A DNA stretch of 64,000 nt from Murinocardiopsis flavida (GTDB taxonomy: Bacteria > Actinomycetota > Actinomycetes > Streptosporangiales > Streptosporangiaceae). A program made the translations under genes and the position numbers. How positions within the stretch are numbered: position 1 is the stretch's first letter; each line of letters opens with the position of its first letter. The notes below the pieces were generated by a model, which worked only from the letters and a program-made list of their open reading frames with translations, had not been told where the DNA came from and searched no databases. This document shows, one piece after another, positions 25,162-33,932 of this stretch. Where the stretch lies: contig NZ_PYGA01000026.1 in the NCBI RefSeq assembly GCF_003014485.1, positions 27,736 to 91,735 of the forward strand. The letters are read 5' to 3'.

Positions 25162-25908
25162 ATGGTGCACGATCGGAACGGATCCCCGCAGAGCAGGCAC
25201 GCAGCGTTGAAGGCGCGGCATCGCCGCGCCATTGTCGACGCGGCCGCCGCGCTCATGGGGGAGTTCGAGAGCGCGCACTTCACCGTCGACCAGTTGGCGG
25301 AACGGGCCGACGTCTCACGCCGGACGGTGTTCAACCACTTCGGATCGTTGGACGACGTCATCCTCGAAGTGCTCAGCGGGATGCTCGAAACGATCGTCGA
25401 CGGCATCGACGCCGACCTCGCGGCCGCGCCCGCGGCTGAAGTCGCGGCCGCACCCGCGACCGGCCACGCATCCGCAGCCGCGGACCGAACATCGGCCACA
25501 CCGATGTTCGACCGGGTCTCCGCCGCGTTGCGCGGGACCGACCTGGTCGCCCCGATCACCCGCCTTCGGCGGATGCTCGGTGAGCACAGCGGGACCCCCA
25601 CCCCCGGCGAAGCGGTGCTCTTCGAGCGCGCCTTCACCGACCTGAGTGCCCGGTTGGCCGCGGCCGTGCGCCGCCACCACCCCGACGCCGACGACTTCAC
25701 GGTCGAGCTGATGTGCGGCGCGCTCGTCAGCGGTGGGCTGGTGGTGGTCCGGCACTGGGAGGAGACGACCGGCGGGGTCGACACGGCGGAATCCCGCCGG
25801 GTCTGGGACGACCTCCTCCAGCGCATGATCTCCGCCGCCCGCTCCGGGTACGGCGCAACGTCCAGCACCGGCATGAACTGCGCATCGTCCAGCACCGGCA
25901 CGAACTGA
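25162..25908 (+). CDS. TetR-family repressor of the MMPL exporter
   Basis: 248 residues. The helix-turn-helix is RRAIVDAAAALMGEFESAHFTVDQLAERADVSRRTVFNHFGSLDDVILEVL (residues ~19-70). An Ala-rich linker and a helical ligand domain follow. The C-terminal end carries a 9-residue tandem duplication (SSTGMN / SSTGTN) from a 27-bp direct repeat. The MMPL transporter starts 37 bases downstream on the same strand, so the pair is almost certainly one operon. Confidence 0.88.
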   Translation: MVHDRNGSPQSRHAALKARHRRAIVDAAAALMGEFESAHFTVDQLAERADVSRRTVFNHFGSLDDVILEVLSGMLETIVDGIDADLAAAPAAEVAAAPATGHASAAADRTSATPMFDRVSAALRGTDLVAPITRLRRMLGEHSGTPTPGEAVLFERAFTDLSARLAAAVRRHHPDADDFTVELMCGALVSGGLVVVRHWEETTGGVDTAESRRVWDDLLQRMISAARSGYGATSSTGMNCASSSTGTN

Positions 25909-25912
25909 GCGC
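25859..25912 (+). repeat. 27-bp tandem duplication at the TetR 3' end
   Basis: Two 27-bp units (25859-25885, 25886-25912) beginning CGTCCAGCACCGGCA, with few differences. In frame, it adds nine residues to the TetR tail. Likely recent slippage. Confidence 0.7.
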
Positions 25913-25945
25913 ACGCGCTCCCGACCACTCGTTTGCAGGCGACCC

Positions 25946-28477
25946 ATGGCTGAATTCCTCTACCGGCTCGGGCGCGCGTCAGCGCACCGCGCCCGCACCG
26001 TCATCGCGATCTGGCTCGCCCTCATGGTTGCGGCCGGAACCGCGTTCTTCCTCTTCGCGGGCGAGCTGGAGGACAGTTTCTCCATCCCCGGCACCCCCAC
26101 CGACCAGGTGAACCAGACCCTGAAGCAGGAGTTCTCCGGCATGGGCGGCGGCGCCGGCACCGTCGTCTACCAGACGGAGGACGGCTCGGCGTTCACCAAG
26201 GAGCAGCGGGACGCGATCGCCGACCGCGCCGAGAAGGCTGCGGAGAAGGACGGCGTCGAGGACGTCGTGGACCCGTTCGCGACGGAGCAGGACCGGGCCG
26301 AGCAGACGGAGAAGCTGGACGACGGCCGCGCGGAGATCAAGGACGGCCGGGAAAAGCTCGAAGACGGCCAGAAGAAGCTCGACGCGGGCCGCGACCAGGC
26401 CGAGTCGGCCGGAATGCTCGACCAGGTCGAAGACGGGCTCGACGCCCAGCAGGCCGAGATCGACAACAACCGCGACACCCTTGACGAGGAGTCCAGGAAG
26501 CTCGAACAGGGCGCCGACCTCACGAAGATGTCCGCCGAGCTCCGCTCGGTCTCGAAGGACGACAGCACGGCGCTCGTGCACGTCGCCTTCACGGACAGCC
26601 AGGAGGAGGTCTCCCAGGCGACCCGCGAGGACGTGATGGCGGTCTTCGACGACGCCCCCGTCGCCGGAACCAGCGTCGACTTCGCCAACGACATCGCCAT
26701 GGCCATGCCCACGCTCGTCAGCCCGGCCGAGGTGATCGGCCTCATCGTGGCGGGCGTCGTCCTGGTGGTCATGCTGGGCACGTTCATCGGGGCGGGGCTG
26801 CCCATCCTCACCGCGCTGGTCGGGGTCGGCATCGCCACCCTGACCGCGATGTCGCTGTCCGACGTCCTCGAAATGGCCTCGGTCACGCCGATCCTCGGCC
26901 TGATGCTCGGCCTCGCCGTCGGCATCGACTACGCGCTGTTCATCGTGCACCGGCACCGCCGCCAGCTCAAGGAGGGCATCGGCGTCGCCGAGTCCATCGG
27001 GCTCGCCAACGGGACCGCGGGCAACGCCGTGGTCTTCGCCGGCACGACCGTGCTGATCGCGCTGCTGGGCCTGAACCTGACCGGGATCGGCTTCCTCGGC
27101 CTCATGGGCTCCGTGGGCGCCATCGCCATCGCGATCGCCGTGCTGATCGCGGTGACGCTCGTCCCGGCGCTCCTGTCGCTGGTCGGCATGCGGATCCTGG
27201 CGCGGCGCGAGCGCGACCGGATGGGCCGGGACGCCGCGGGCGGCCGCGGCGCGGCGCACGCCGCGGGAGCGCACCTCCGCCAGATGTCGACCGTGCGCGC
27301 GATGGGCCGCGCGGCCGTCGCCGTCATCGCCCTCGGCGTCATCGCCCTGCCCGCTCTGGACCTGCGCACGGGGATGCCGGACGGCTCCTCCGAGCCAGCG
27401 GAGTCCACCCAGCACCGCGCCTACACCGCGGTGGCGGACAAGTTCGGCGACGGCCAGAACGGCCCGCTGCTGGTCACCGCGAACCTGCCCGGCGGGCCCA
27501 CCGAGGAGTCCGCGAAGGAGAACGCGGCGGACGCCCAGTTCCAGGTCGCCGAGAAGCTGTACGCGCACGACGACGTCGCCGCGGTGGCGCCCATCGGGGT
27601 GTCCGACGACCACACCCTCGGGATCTTCCAGGTCGTGCCCGAGGGCGGGCCCGCGAGCGCGTCGACCGAGGAGCTGGTGCACACCTTCCGCGACATGGAA
27701 CCCGTCCACGGCCTTGGGCCGCTCGGGGTCGCGGGCATGGCCAGCGGCAACGTCGACATCTCCGAGACGCTGAGTGGGGCGCTGCCGACCTACCTCACCG
27801 TGGTCGTCGGCCTGTCGCTGGTCATCCTGCTGCTGGTGTTCCGGTCGGTGTTCGTCCCGGTCGTCGCCACGCTGGGGTTCATCCTGTCCTACTTCGCCGC
27901 GCTGGGCGGCGTGGTGGCCGTGTACCAGTGGGGCTGGCTCGGCGGGCTCATCGGCCTCGACACACCGGGGCCGGTGCTGAACTTCCTGCCCACGCTCCTC
28001 GCCGGGATCCTGTTCGGCCTGGCGATGGACTACATGCTCTTCATCGGCACGGGCATGCGCGAGGCGTACGTCCACGGCGCGCCCGCCCGGCTCGCCGTTG
28101 TGCAGGGCTTCCGGGCCGGGCGCGCGGTGGTGACCGCCGCGGCGATCATCATGATCTCGATCTTCGGCGGGTTCGTCTTCTCCGAGACCATGATGATCAG
28201 CTCGGTCGGGTTCGCCCTCGCCTTCGGCGTGCTGCTCGACGCGTTCGTCGTCCGGATGCTGCTGATCCCCGCGCTCATGCACCTGGCGGGCAACGCCGCG
28301 TGGTGGCTGCCCCGCTGGCTCGACCGGCTCCTCCCCGACATCGACGTGGAGGGCGCGGCCCTGGAGCGGGCCCACACCGCCGAGCCCGCGGCAGCCCCGG
28401 CCGACCGCACCCCGGATCCCGCGGACGAGCCGTCCCCGGACGGGTTGGACGACACCGTCGCCTCAGGGCGGCGCTGA
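25946..28477 (+). CDS. MMPL/RND-type membrane exporter
   Basis: 843 residues with two six-helix halves. The N-terminal half has a helix at ~16-36, then a long extracytoplasmic loop. That loop contains a strongly charged heptad region (DDGRAEIKDGREKLEDGQKKLDAGRDQ, ~127-190) predicted as coiled coil. Conserved helix 4-5 segments are ILGLMLGLAVGIDYALFIVHRHR and, in the second half, FLPTLLAGILFGLAMDYMLFIGTGMREAY. The GIDYALF and MDYMLF motifs hold the proton-relay Asp. The C-tail is disordered. It exports lipids or hydrophobic drugs; the substrate is unknown. The preceding TetR gene probably controls it. Confidence 0.92.
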   Translation: MAEFLYRLGRASAHRARTVIAIWLALMVAAGTAFFLFAGELEDSFSIPGTPTDQVNQTLKQEFSGMGGGAGTVVYQTEDGSAFTKEQRDAIADRAEKAAEKDGVEDVVDPFATEQDRAEQTEKLDDGRAEIKDGREKLEDGQKKLDAGRDQAESAGMLDQVEDGLDAQQAEIDNNRDTLDEESRKLEQGADLTKMSAELRSVSKDDSTALVHVAFTDSQEEVSQATREDVMAVFDDAPVAGTSVDFANDIAMAMPTLVSPAEVIGLIVAGVVLVVMLGTFIGAGLPILTALVGVGIATLTAMSLSDVLEMASVTPILGLMLGLAVGIDYALFIVHRHRRQLKEGIGVAESIGLANGTAGNAVVFAGTTVLIALLGLNLTGIGFLGLMGSVGAIAIAIAVLIAVTLVPALLSLVGMRILARRERDRMGRDAAGGRGAAHAAGAHLRQMSTVRAMGRAAVAVIALGVIALPALDLRTGMPDGSSEPAESTQHRAYTAVADKFGDGQNGPLLVTANLPGGPTEESAKENAADAQFQVAEKLYAHDDVAAVAPIGVSDDHTLGIFQVVPEGGPASASTEELVHTFRDMEPVHGLGPLGVAGMASGNVDISETLSGALPTYLTVVVGLSLVILLLVFRSVFVPVVATLGFILSYFAALGGVVAVYQWGWLGGLIGLDTPGPVLNFLPTLLAGILFGLAMDYMLFIGTGMREAYVHGAPARLAVVQGFRAGRAVVTAAAIIMISIFGGFVFSETMMISSVGFALAFGVLLDAFVVRMLLIPALMHLAGNAAWWLPRWLDRLLPDIDVEGAALERAHTAEPAAAPADRTPDPADEPSPDGLDDTVASGRR

Positions 28478-28536
28478 GACACGCCACACCCCTCTCGTCA
28501 CCACCGGCGGGGCCGCGGACACCCGGGCCCGCCGGG

Positions 28537-28584
28537 CTGTCCCCCGTGGGAGCTACGGGCAGGTGTCCACTGTGCGGGGATGAT
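28537..28584 (+). promoter_or_regulatory. Conserved 48-bp element, copy 1, upstream of the CPBP-kinase-regulator operon
   Basis: A stretch beginning CTGTCCCCCGTGGGAGCTAC and continuing through GCAGGTGTCCA to GATGAT recurs with few differences on the opposite strand at 32641-32689. Both copies point toward the gene they precede. This copy ends about 70 bases before ATG 28655. It is a likely site for the response regulator encoded in the operon. Confidence 0.6.
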
Positions 28585-28654
28585 GCGGGACCCCCCGGAT
28601 CCGTAGCGTTCCTCCCAGTCGCGGCGCTCCGGCCGCGGATATGGCGATGGAGAC

Positions 28655-29491
28655 ATGATGAGACTCGTTTGGCAACTCGTAGCCGTCGCGGCGGTCGCTT
28701 TCGTCGGCGGCCAGGGGGTCATGGCGGCGGACGGGAAGCCGTGGCTCACGCTCGCCATCGGCATCGCGACGGCCGTGCTCTCGGTGTTCGTCTACCGGTG
28801 GGTGGTACGGCTGACCGAGCGTCGCGCGGTCACGGAACTCGCCTGGAAAGGCGCCGGGACCTCGACCGTCCTGGGGACGCTGATCGGCATCGGCCTGTTC
28901 GCGTCGGTCATCGTGAACATCTACTTCCTGGAGTTCTACGAGGTCAACGGCCTGGGATCAGTGATGGGCGCCGTGGGGCTGTTCGGCTTCATGGCCGCAG
29001 CCGCGGTGACCGAGGAGGTGATGTACCGCGGTGTCCTCTTCCGGATCGTCGAGGAGCGCATCGGCACGTGGATCGCGCTGGTGCTGACCGGCGTGCTGTT
29101 CGGCCTGGTGCACATGCTCAACCCGAACGCCACCCTGTGGGGCGCCATCGCCATCGTGATCGGGGCCGGCGGCATGCTGCCCGCCGCCTACGTCGCCACC
29201 CGCAGTCTGTGGCTGCCGATCGGCCTGCACTTCGGCTGGAACCTCGCCGCGTCCGCCATCTTCAGCACCGAGGTCTCCGGCAACGGCACTCCGCAGGGGC
29301 TGCTGGACACCACGATGTCGGGCCCGCTGCTGATCACCGGGGGCGGATTCGGCCCCGAGGCCAGCCTGTACTCGGTGGTGTTCTGCGTGATCACGACCGC
29401 CGTCCTCATGTGGATCGCCTACCGGCGCGGCTACGTGGTGCCCTTCCGCCGCGCCGACCGCGCCGCCGCCACCACTAAACTTCCCCAGTGA
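28655..29491 (+). CDS. CPBP-family intramembrane metalloprotease (Abi)
   Basis: 278 residues with about eight helices. The three active-site motifs are present: EEVMYRG (~118-124), FGLVHMLNP (~149-157) and HFGWNL (~193-198). These glutamates and histidines bind the catalytic zinc in CAAX/CPBP (Rce1-like) proteases. Bacterial members mature bacteriocins, give immunity, or cleave membrane substrates. The stop overlaps the start of the histidine kinase (GTGA), so a functional link to signalling is likely, for example processing of a sensor or signal. The first of two consecutive ATGs is used, after GGAGAC. Confidence 0.9.
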   Translation: MMRLVWQLVAVAAVAFVGGQGVMAADGKPWLTLAIGIATAVLSVFVYRWVVRLTERRAVTELAWKGAGTSTVLGTLIGIGLFASVIVNIYFLEFYEVNGLGSVMGAVGLFGFMAAAAVTEEVMYRGVLFRIVEERIGTWIALVLTGVLFGLVHMLNPNATLWGAIAIVIGAGGMLPAAYVATRSLWLPIGLHFGWNLAASAIFSTEVSGNGTPQGLLDTTMSGPLLITGGGFGPEASLYSVVFCVITTAVLMWIAYRRGYVVPFRRADRAAATTKLPQ

Positions 29492-30645
29492 TCGACTTTC
29501 GGCGGGTCCCGGATCTGTGGCGGCGGCTCGACGTCACGGTCCGGGATCTCCCGCTTGGGTTGGCGTTCTTGGCCCTGTCGTTCGTGCCTTCGCTGGAGAG
29601 CCACGGGACCGTGCTCGGCTACCTGCCGAACCGCCCCTACGACGCCCTGGCCGGTGTGGCGATCGCCCTCCAGTGCCTGCCGCTGGCCGTCCGGCGGAGG
29701 CTGCCGGTCCTCTGCCTCACCCTGGTGTCCATCGGCTTCGCCCTCGACCAGCTCCGCGGCTACCACTCGCTCGCCGGTACCGCGTTCGCGATCGGGGTGC
29801 TGAGCGTCGGCGCCCACCTGGAATGGCACCGGCGCGCCACCGCGCTGCTGTTCTCCGCGGCGTACGTGCCGCTGGCGGTCACGCTCTACATCCTCGGTTC
29901 GGGCGCCGAATCGGTGGCCGGGTTCGTGATGTTCTACGTGGCGGTGGCCTTCGCCTGGTGCATCGGGGCGTGGCTGCGCTCCACCCGGGCGATGGAGGCC
30001 GAACGCCGCCGCCGCGTCGCCGAGGACACCCGCACCGCCGAACGCACCCGCATCGCCCGCGAACTCCACGACGTCGTCACCCACCACGTGACGGCGATGG
30101 TGGTGCAGGCCGAATCGGCGCGGTACCTCACCGCGGCGCCCGACCGGCTCGACCAGAGCCTGACCTCGGTCACCGACACCGGTCGGCGCGCGATCACCGA
30201 CCTGCGGCACCTGCTCGACCTGCTCAACCCCGATCACGGCGCCGAGACGCGGACGCCGCCCGTCGGCAGGGTGCTCACGCTCGTGGAGCAGACCCGCCTG
30301 GCAGGGCAGCCGGTGGAGTTCACCGAGGAGGGCACCCCGGCGGAGTCGACCGGCAGCGCCGACCTCGTCGCCTACCGGGTCGTGCAGGAAGCCCTCACCA
30401 ACGCGCTCAAGTACGCTCATGGCAGCCCCACATCGGTCCGGGTGCGGCACGGCGTAAGGGAGATCACGGTGGAGGTCGGCACGGAAGGGTCCGGTTCGCA
30501 GGCCGGGTCCCCCGGCGGGAGCGGGCGGGGCCTGGCGGGTCTCCGCGAACGGGTCGACGTCCTGGGCGGCGAATTCAGCGCGGGCCGGCACACGGGCGGC
30601 GGTTTCAACGTGCGGGCGCGCATCCCCGCACGCAGCTCCTCGTGA
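29488..30645 (+). CDS. Sensor histidine kinase, NarL-type (HisKA_3)
   Basis: 385 residues. Four to five N-terminal helices (~20-165) have almost no extracellular loop, suggesting intramembrane sensing. The dimerisation box is RTRIARELHDVVTHHVTAMVVQAESARYL with the phospho-accepting His. The ATPase domain has the N-box VVQEALTNALKYAHG and the G-box GSGRGLAGLRERVDVLGG. GTG 29488 overlaps the CPBP stop, and its stop overlaps the regulator start. The three genes form one tightly coupled operon. Confidence 0.93.
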   Translation: MIDFRRVPDLWRRLDVTVRDLPLGLAFLALSFVPSLESHGTVLGYLPNRPYDALAGVAIALQCLPLAVRRRLPVLCLTLVSIGFALDQLRGYHSLAGTAFAIGVLSVGAHLEWHRRATALLFSAAYVPLAVTLYILGSGAESVAGFVMFYVAVAFAWCIGAWLRSTRAMEAERRRRVAEDTRTAERTRIARELHDVVTHHVTAMVVQAESARYLTAAPDRLDQSLTSVTDTGRRAITDLRHLLDLLNPDHGAETRTPPVGRVLTLVEQTRLAGQPVEFTEEGTPAESTGSADLVAYRVVQEALTNALKYAHGSPTSVRVRHGVREITVEVGTEGSGSQAGSPGGSGRGLAGLRERVDVLGGEFSAGRHTGGGFNVRARIPARSSS

Positions 30646-31304
30646 CCTCGCCGCCGATCCGGGTCCTGGTCTGCGACGACCAGGTCCTCATCCGCACCGG
30701 GCTGGTGACCATCATCGACGCCCAACCCGACCTCGAGGTGGCGGGCGAGTGCGGCGACGGGCAGGCGGCGGTCGACCTCGTCGAACGGCTGCGCCCGGAC
30801 GTCGTGGTGATGGACGTCCGCATGCCGGTGCTCGACGGCATCGAGGCCACCCGCCTCCTGGCGGGCGCCGGGGTGCCGCACCCCGTCAAGGTCCTCGTGG
30901 TGACGACGTTCAACCTGGACGAGTACGTCTACGAGGCGCTGCGCGCGGGCGCGAGCGGGTTCCTGCTCAAAGACGCGCCGCCGGCGCAGCTGCTGCACGG
31001 CATCCGGACGGTGTCCACCGGCGCGGCCCTGCTGGACCCCGAGGTGACACGCAAGCTCGTGGGCCGGTACGCGGCCCGCATCCGGCCGGCCGAGGGCTCC
31101 CCGCAGGACGTCCCGCTGACCCCCCGCGAACTCGAGGTCCTCAACCTCATCGCGGGGGGCCTTTCCAACAGCGAGATCGCCGCGGCCCTGGTGATCAGCC
31201 AGGAGACCGTCAAGACCTTCGTGTCGCGCATCCTCACCAAGCTCTCGCTCCGCGACCGCGTCCAAGCGGTCGTCTACGCCTACCGCCACGGCCTGGTGGC
31301 CTGA
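30642..31304 (+). CDS. LuxR/NarL-type response regulator
   Basis: 220 residues from GTG 30642, overlapping the kinase stop. The receiver domain (1-~125) has the acidic pocket VLVCDDQ, phospho-Asp at ~58 in VVVMDVRMPVLDG, and the switch Lys in FLLKDAPP. The DNA-binding domain (~150-215) reads LTPRELEVLNLIAGGLSNSEIAAALVISQETVKTFVSRILTKLSLRDRVQAVVYAY. It is the partner of the kinase. The conserved 48-bp elements at 28.5 and 32.6 kb are its most obvious candidate targets. Confidence 0.94.
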   Translation: MTSPPIRVLVCDDQVLIRTGLVTIIDAQPDLEVAGECGDGQAAVDLVERLRPDVVVMDVRMPVLDGIEATRLLAGAGVPHPVKVLVVTTFNLDEYVYEALRAGASGFLLKDAPPAQLLHGIRTVSTGAALLDPEVTRKLVGRYAARIRPAEGSPQDVPLTPRELEVLNLIAGGLSNSEIAAALVISQETVKTFVSRILTKLSLRDRVQAVVYAYRHGLVA

Positions 31305-31565
31305 CCCGCGGGCCGTCCGCGCGGGGGAGACGGGGCGGCGGCCGCTCTGTGCCCGAGTGGCATCCGCGCGCGCGGCACGGCGTCACCGGCACCGCGGGCG
31401 AGACAGGCTGGACCGGCGGGCAGGACCGGCAAGGCCCGGCAGTCAGGCCCGCCAACGCGAAGGGGGCGGTGCCGACCGGGCCACGCCCGGTGTCACCGCC
31501 CCATCACTTCGCCCGCGGCCCGGGGGCCGCAGCCCCTCGGACGGTCGTCGGTCCGCGCCCTACCC

Positions 31566-32459
31566 TTAGAGCTTCGACGCCTTCGCGGCGACACCCTGGA
31601 TCGCCTTGACGGCGACCTTGGGCTCGTCGACGTAGATGTAGTGCTCGCTGTTCTTGGCGGTGCTCAGCTTGCTCTCGCTGGAAACACCGAGCCACTTGCG
31701 CTGGCCCTCAGCCCACGCCGTCTCCAGGTCCGGCCCGTACTCGGGGACGGCCGCGAGGTACTGCTTCCCGTGCTGGACGACCTCCACCGGGATGTCCCCC
31801 GCGGAGCGGACCTCCCCGTCGGGGACGGTGAGCTTCTCCGGGCCCTTCCCCTGGAGGATGCCCAGGGTCTGCTCGCGCAGCTCGACCGCGGGGCCCTTGG
31901 CGGACTCGGGGATCCCCTTGGTGAGGTCGTCGTTCTGGGTCGGCGAGGTGGCGTCCATCATGACCAGCCCGGTGACCTTGTCCTGGTGGTCGGGGGCGTA
32001 GCGGGCGGCGATCAGGCCGCCGAGCGAGTGCCCGGCCAGGACGACCTCGGTGTCGGCGGCGACGTGGTCGATCACACCGGACAGGATCTTCCCGCTGCTG
32101 TCGAGGGTCTGCGGGCCGTCGGGCTTGTCGCTGGCGCCCGCGCCGAGGCGGTCGTAGGAGCAGACCCGGTCCTCCTTGCTCAGGGACTTCTGGAGGCCGG
32201 CCATCTTCTTCAGGTCGTCGCCGCCGCCGTGCATGAGGACGATGACGGGCCGCTTCACCGCCAGGCCGCCGGAGCACGACACGTTCACCGACTGGCCGTC
32301 GACCTTGATCTTCTGGGTCCCGGTGAACAGGTCCTGGTCCTCCTTGGCGGCGCTCTTCAGCGGGCCCGAGATCGCGTCTGTGCCGCAGCCGGCAAGCGCC
32401 GCACCGGCCACGGTGACGGTCAGCGCGGTCGTGATGAATGCCTTGCCATTGCGGAACAT
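31566..32459 (-). CDS. Alpha/beta-hydrolase lipoprotein
   Basis: 297 residues from ATG 32459 (GAGGG before it). The frame opens further upstream, but that part is promoter. The lipoprotein signal is FRNGKAFITTALTVTVAGAALAGC. The hydrolase fold has the oxyanion strand VIVLMHGGGDD, the nucleophile elbow VVLAGHSLGGLIAARY, an acid after VTGLVMMDATSP and a C-terminal HYIYVDEP segment with the expected His. It is an extracytoplasmic, membrane-anchored esterase or lipase; the substrate is unknown. It is convergent with the kinase-regulator operon and carries the same 48-bp element upstream, which hints at shared control. Confidence 0.88.
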   Translation of the reverse strand: MFRNGKAFITTALTVTVAGAALAGCGTDAISGPLKSAAKEDQDLFTGTQKIKVDGQSVNVSCSGGLAVKRPVIVLMHGGGDDLKKMAGLQKSLSKEDRVCSYDRLGAGASDKPDGPQTLDSSGKILSGVIDHVAADTEVVLAGHSLGGLIAARYAPDHQDKVTGLVMMDATSPTQNDDLTKGIPESAKGPAVELREQTLGILQGKGPEKLTVPDGEVRSAGDIPVEVVQHGKQYLAAVPEYGPDLETAWAEGQRKWLGVSSESKLSTAKNSEHYIYVDEPKVAVKAIQGVAAKASKL

Positions 32460-32640
32460 AAAGCCCTCACTAGTACGAGATAAGAGAATCGGATCGGAGA
32501 ATCCACGAGGCGGTGCCGTGAACGCCGCCGATGAAATCGATCGCCGTGAACCGCAACGCCGGTCTTTTCCAGACCCCTTTTTCCGGATCCGCAATCCATG
32601 TGCTGCGGACGGAAAGAACATTACGGATTCAACGATCGGT

Positions 32641-32689
32641 AATCGTCACCACACGGTGGACACCTGCGCGTAGCTCCCGCGGGGGACAG
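32641..32689 (-). promoter_or_regulatory. Conserved 48-bp element, copy 2, upstream of the hydrolase lipoprotein
   Basis: On the minus strand it reads CTGTCCCCCGCGGGAGCTAC, then GCAGGTGTCCA, ending GACGATT; almost the same as 28537-28584. It ends about 180 bases before ATG 32459. The rest of the 404-base gap 32460-32863 has no gene. It contains an AT-richer stretch near 32560-32650 that probably holds the promoter, and the start region of the DUF3159 gene on the other strand. Confidence 0.6.
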
Positions 32690-32863
32690 GCCGCCGCGCC
32701 GGGCTGGCGGCCGCGAGACGTCCTGGATGCCTGCCGTCGGTGTTCGCCCTGCTCCGCGGTGTCACCAGTGACACCACGTCATGCGTTCGGTCGAAGAACG
32801 TCATGGCGAGGTGGTGACGCGGTCCCACTGACGGTTCTGCGCGGCAACCGCTGTGATGGAGAC

Positions 32864-33616
32864 ATGACTTCAGCACGAGAGACCACCGCCGACCGGCTCG
32901 ACCGCGCCCCCCTGAAGGACGGACTCACCATGACCGACGAGAAGCTCGCCCGCGACGGTTCGACCGCCGGGACCACCGCCCCCGAGCAGCCCGTCGACAT
33001 GAAGCAGGAGGTGCTGAAGCAGCTCGGCGGCACCTCCGGGATGATCTACTCCACCCTGCCCGTCGTGCTCTTCGCGGTGGCCGTCCCCTTCACCTCGCTC
33101 CCCGTCGCCATCGGCGTCGCGATCGCCATCGCCGGGGCACTGGCGGTGTACCGGATGTGGCGCGGGGAGAAGTTCATGGCCGCGATCGGCGGCGTGCTCG
33201 GCGTCGCGGTCGCCGGCGGCATCTCCGCCTGGACCGGCTCCGCCAACGACTTCTTCCTCATCGGGATCTGGGCCTCCCTCGCCGGCGCCGTCGCCACGCT
33301 GATCTCGCTGGCCGTGCGCCGGCCGCTGACCGGCGTCATCTGGAACGCAGTGCACGGCAACACCCACCCCTGGCGCGCGGACAAGTCGACGCTGCGGGCC
33401 CACGACCTCGCCACCTTCACGGTGATGGCGGTCTTCGCCGGCCGGTTCATCGTGCGCCAGTGGCTCTACGTCGCCGACTCCACCACCGGGCTCGCGATCG
33501 CCGACACCGCGACCGGCTTCCCCCTCACCGCGGTCGCGGCGGTCGTGGTCATCTGGGCCTTCCGCCGCTCCACCAAGCGCCTCATCACCCCCGCGGACGC
33601 CGAGGCCACCCGCTGA
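32864..33616 (+). CDS. DUF3159 membrane protein
   Basis: 250 residues from ATG 32864, after GGAGA; a second possible start is ATG 32930 (MTDEKLARD). After a charged N-terminal part there are about six helices, with the family pattern GGTSGMIYSTLPVVLFAVA, YRMWRGEKFMAAIGG and FFLIGIWASLAGAVATLISLAVRRPLTGVIWN. The region with WRADKSTLRAHDLATF is the conserved cytoplasmic loop. DUF3159 proteins are actinobacterial and of unknown function. The gene is single and followed by a strong stem-loop. Confidence 0.85.
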   Translation: MTSARETTADRLDRAPLKDGLTMTDEKLARDGSTAGTTAPEQPVDMKQEVLKQLGGTSGMIYSTLPVVLFAVAVPFTSLPVAIGVAIAIAGALAVYRMWRGEKFMAAIGGVLGVAVAGGISAWTGSANDFFLIGIWASLAGAVATLISLAVRRPLTGVIWNAVHGNTHPWRADKSTLRAHDLATFTVMAVFAGRFIVRQWLYVADSTTGLAIADTATGFPLTAVAAVVVIWAFRRSTKRLITPADAEATR

Positions 33617-33655
33617 CCCGCACCGCCGGCAACGCCCCCCAGGCCCGCCGACCCA

Positions 33656-33707
33656 CCGATCCCGAATGCGCATACCGGCACCGGTCGGCATGCGCATTCG
33701 GGATCGG
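33656..33707. terminator. Strong stem-loop after the DUF3159 gene
   Basis: Perfect 18-bp arms: CCGATCCCGAATGCGCAT (33656-33673) and its complement (33690-33707) around a 16-base loop. It is 40 bases past the stop codon. The rest of 33617-33932 holds only the methyltransferase promoter region. Confidence 0.7.
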
Positions 33708-33932
33708 CTGCGTTCCCGGCCATCGGCGACGTAGCCTGGGGCCGACGGAACGGCGCCGCCCGTGCGGCAGACCTTGCACGTTGGCCACCCGGCGGGACGG
33801 CTGCTAGGGTCGCGCTCCCGGCTCGGGCTGGAAACCCCAGATCAGCGATCTTCGGGGTCCGGCGCGATCCCCGCACACGGGTTCCGCCTTCGGCGCCGGG
33901 GCGACGATCGCCGGATTGTAGGGGGTACTCCC

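Noticed and set aside
28505..28575. Rho-independent terminator at the first 48-bp element
   Set aside because: Some inverted sequence is present, but the same block recurs upstream of another gene in matching orientation, which suits a regulatory site better.
29517..30641. Continuous 595-codon frame joining the kinase region to the response regulator
   Set aside because: The first 375 codons are the kinase gene read in the wrong frame (Arg/Pro/Ala-rich); the regulator starts at GTG 30642.
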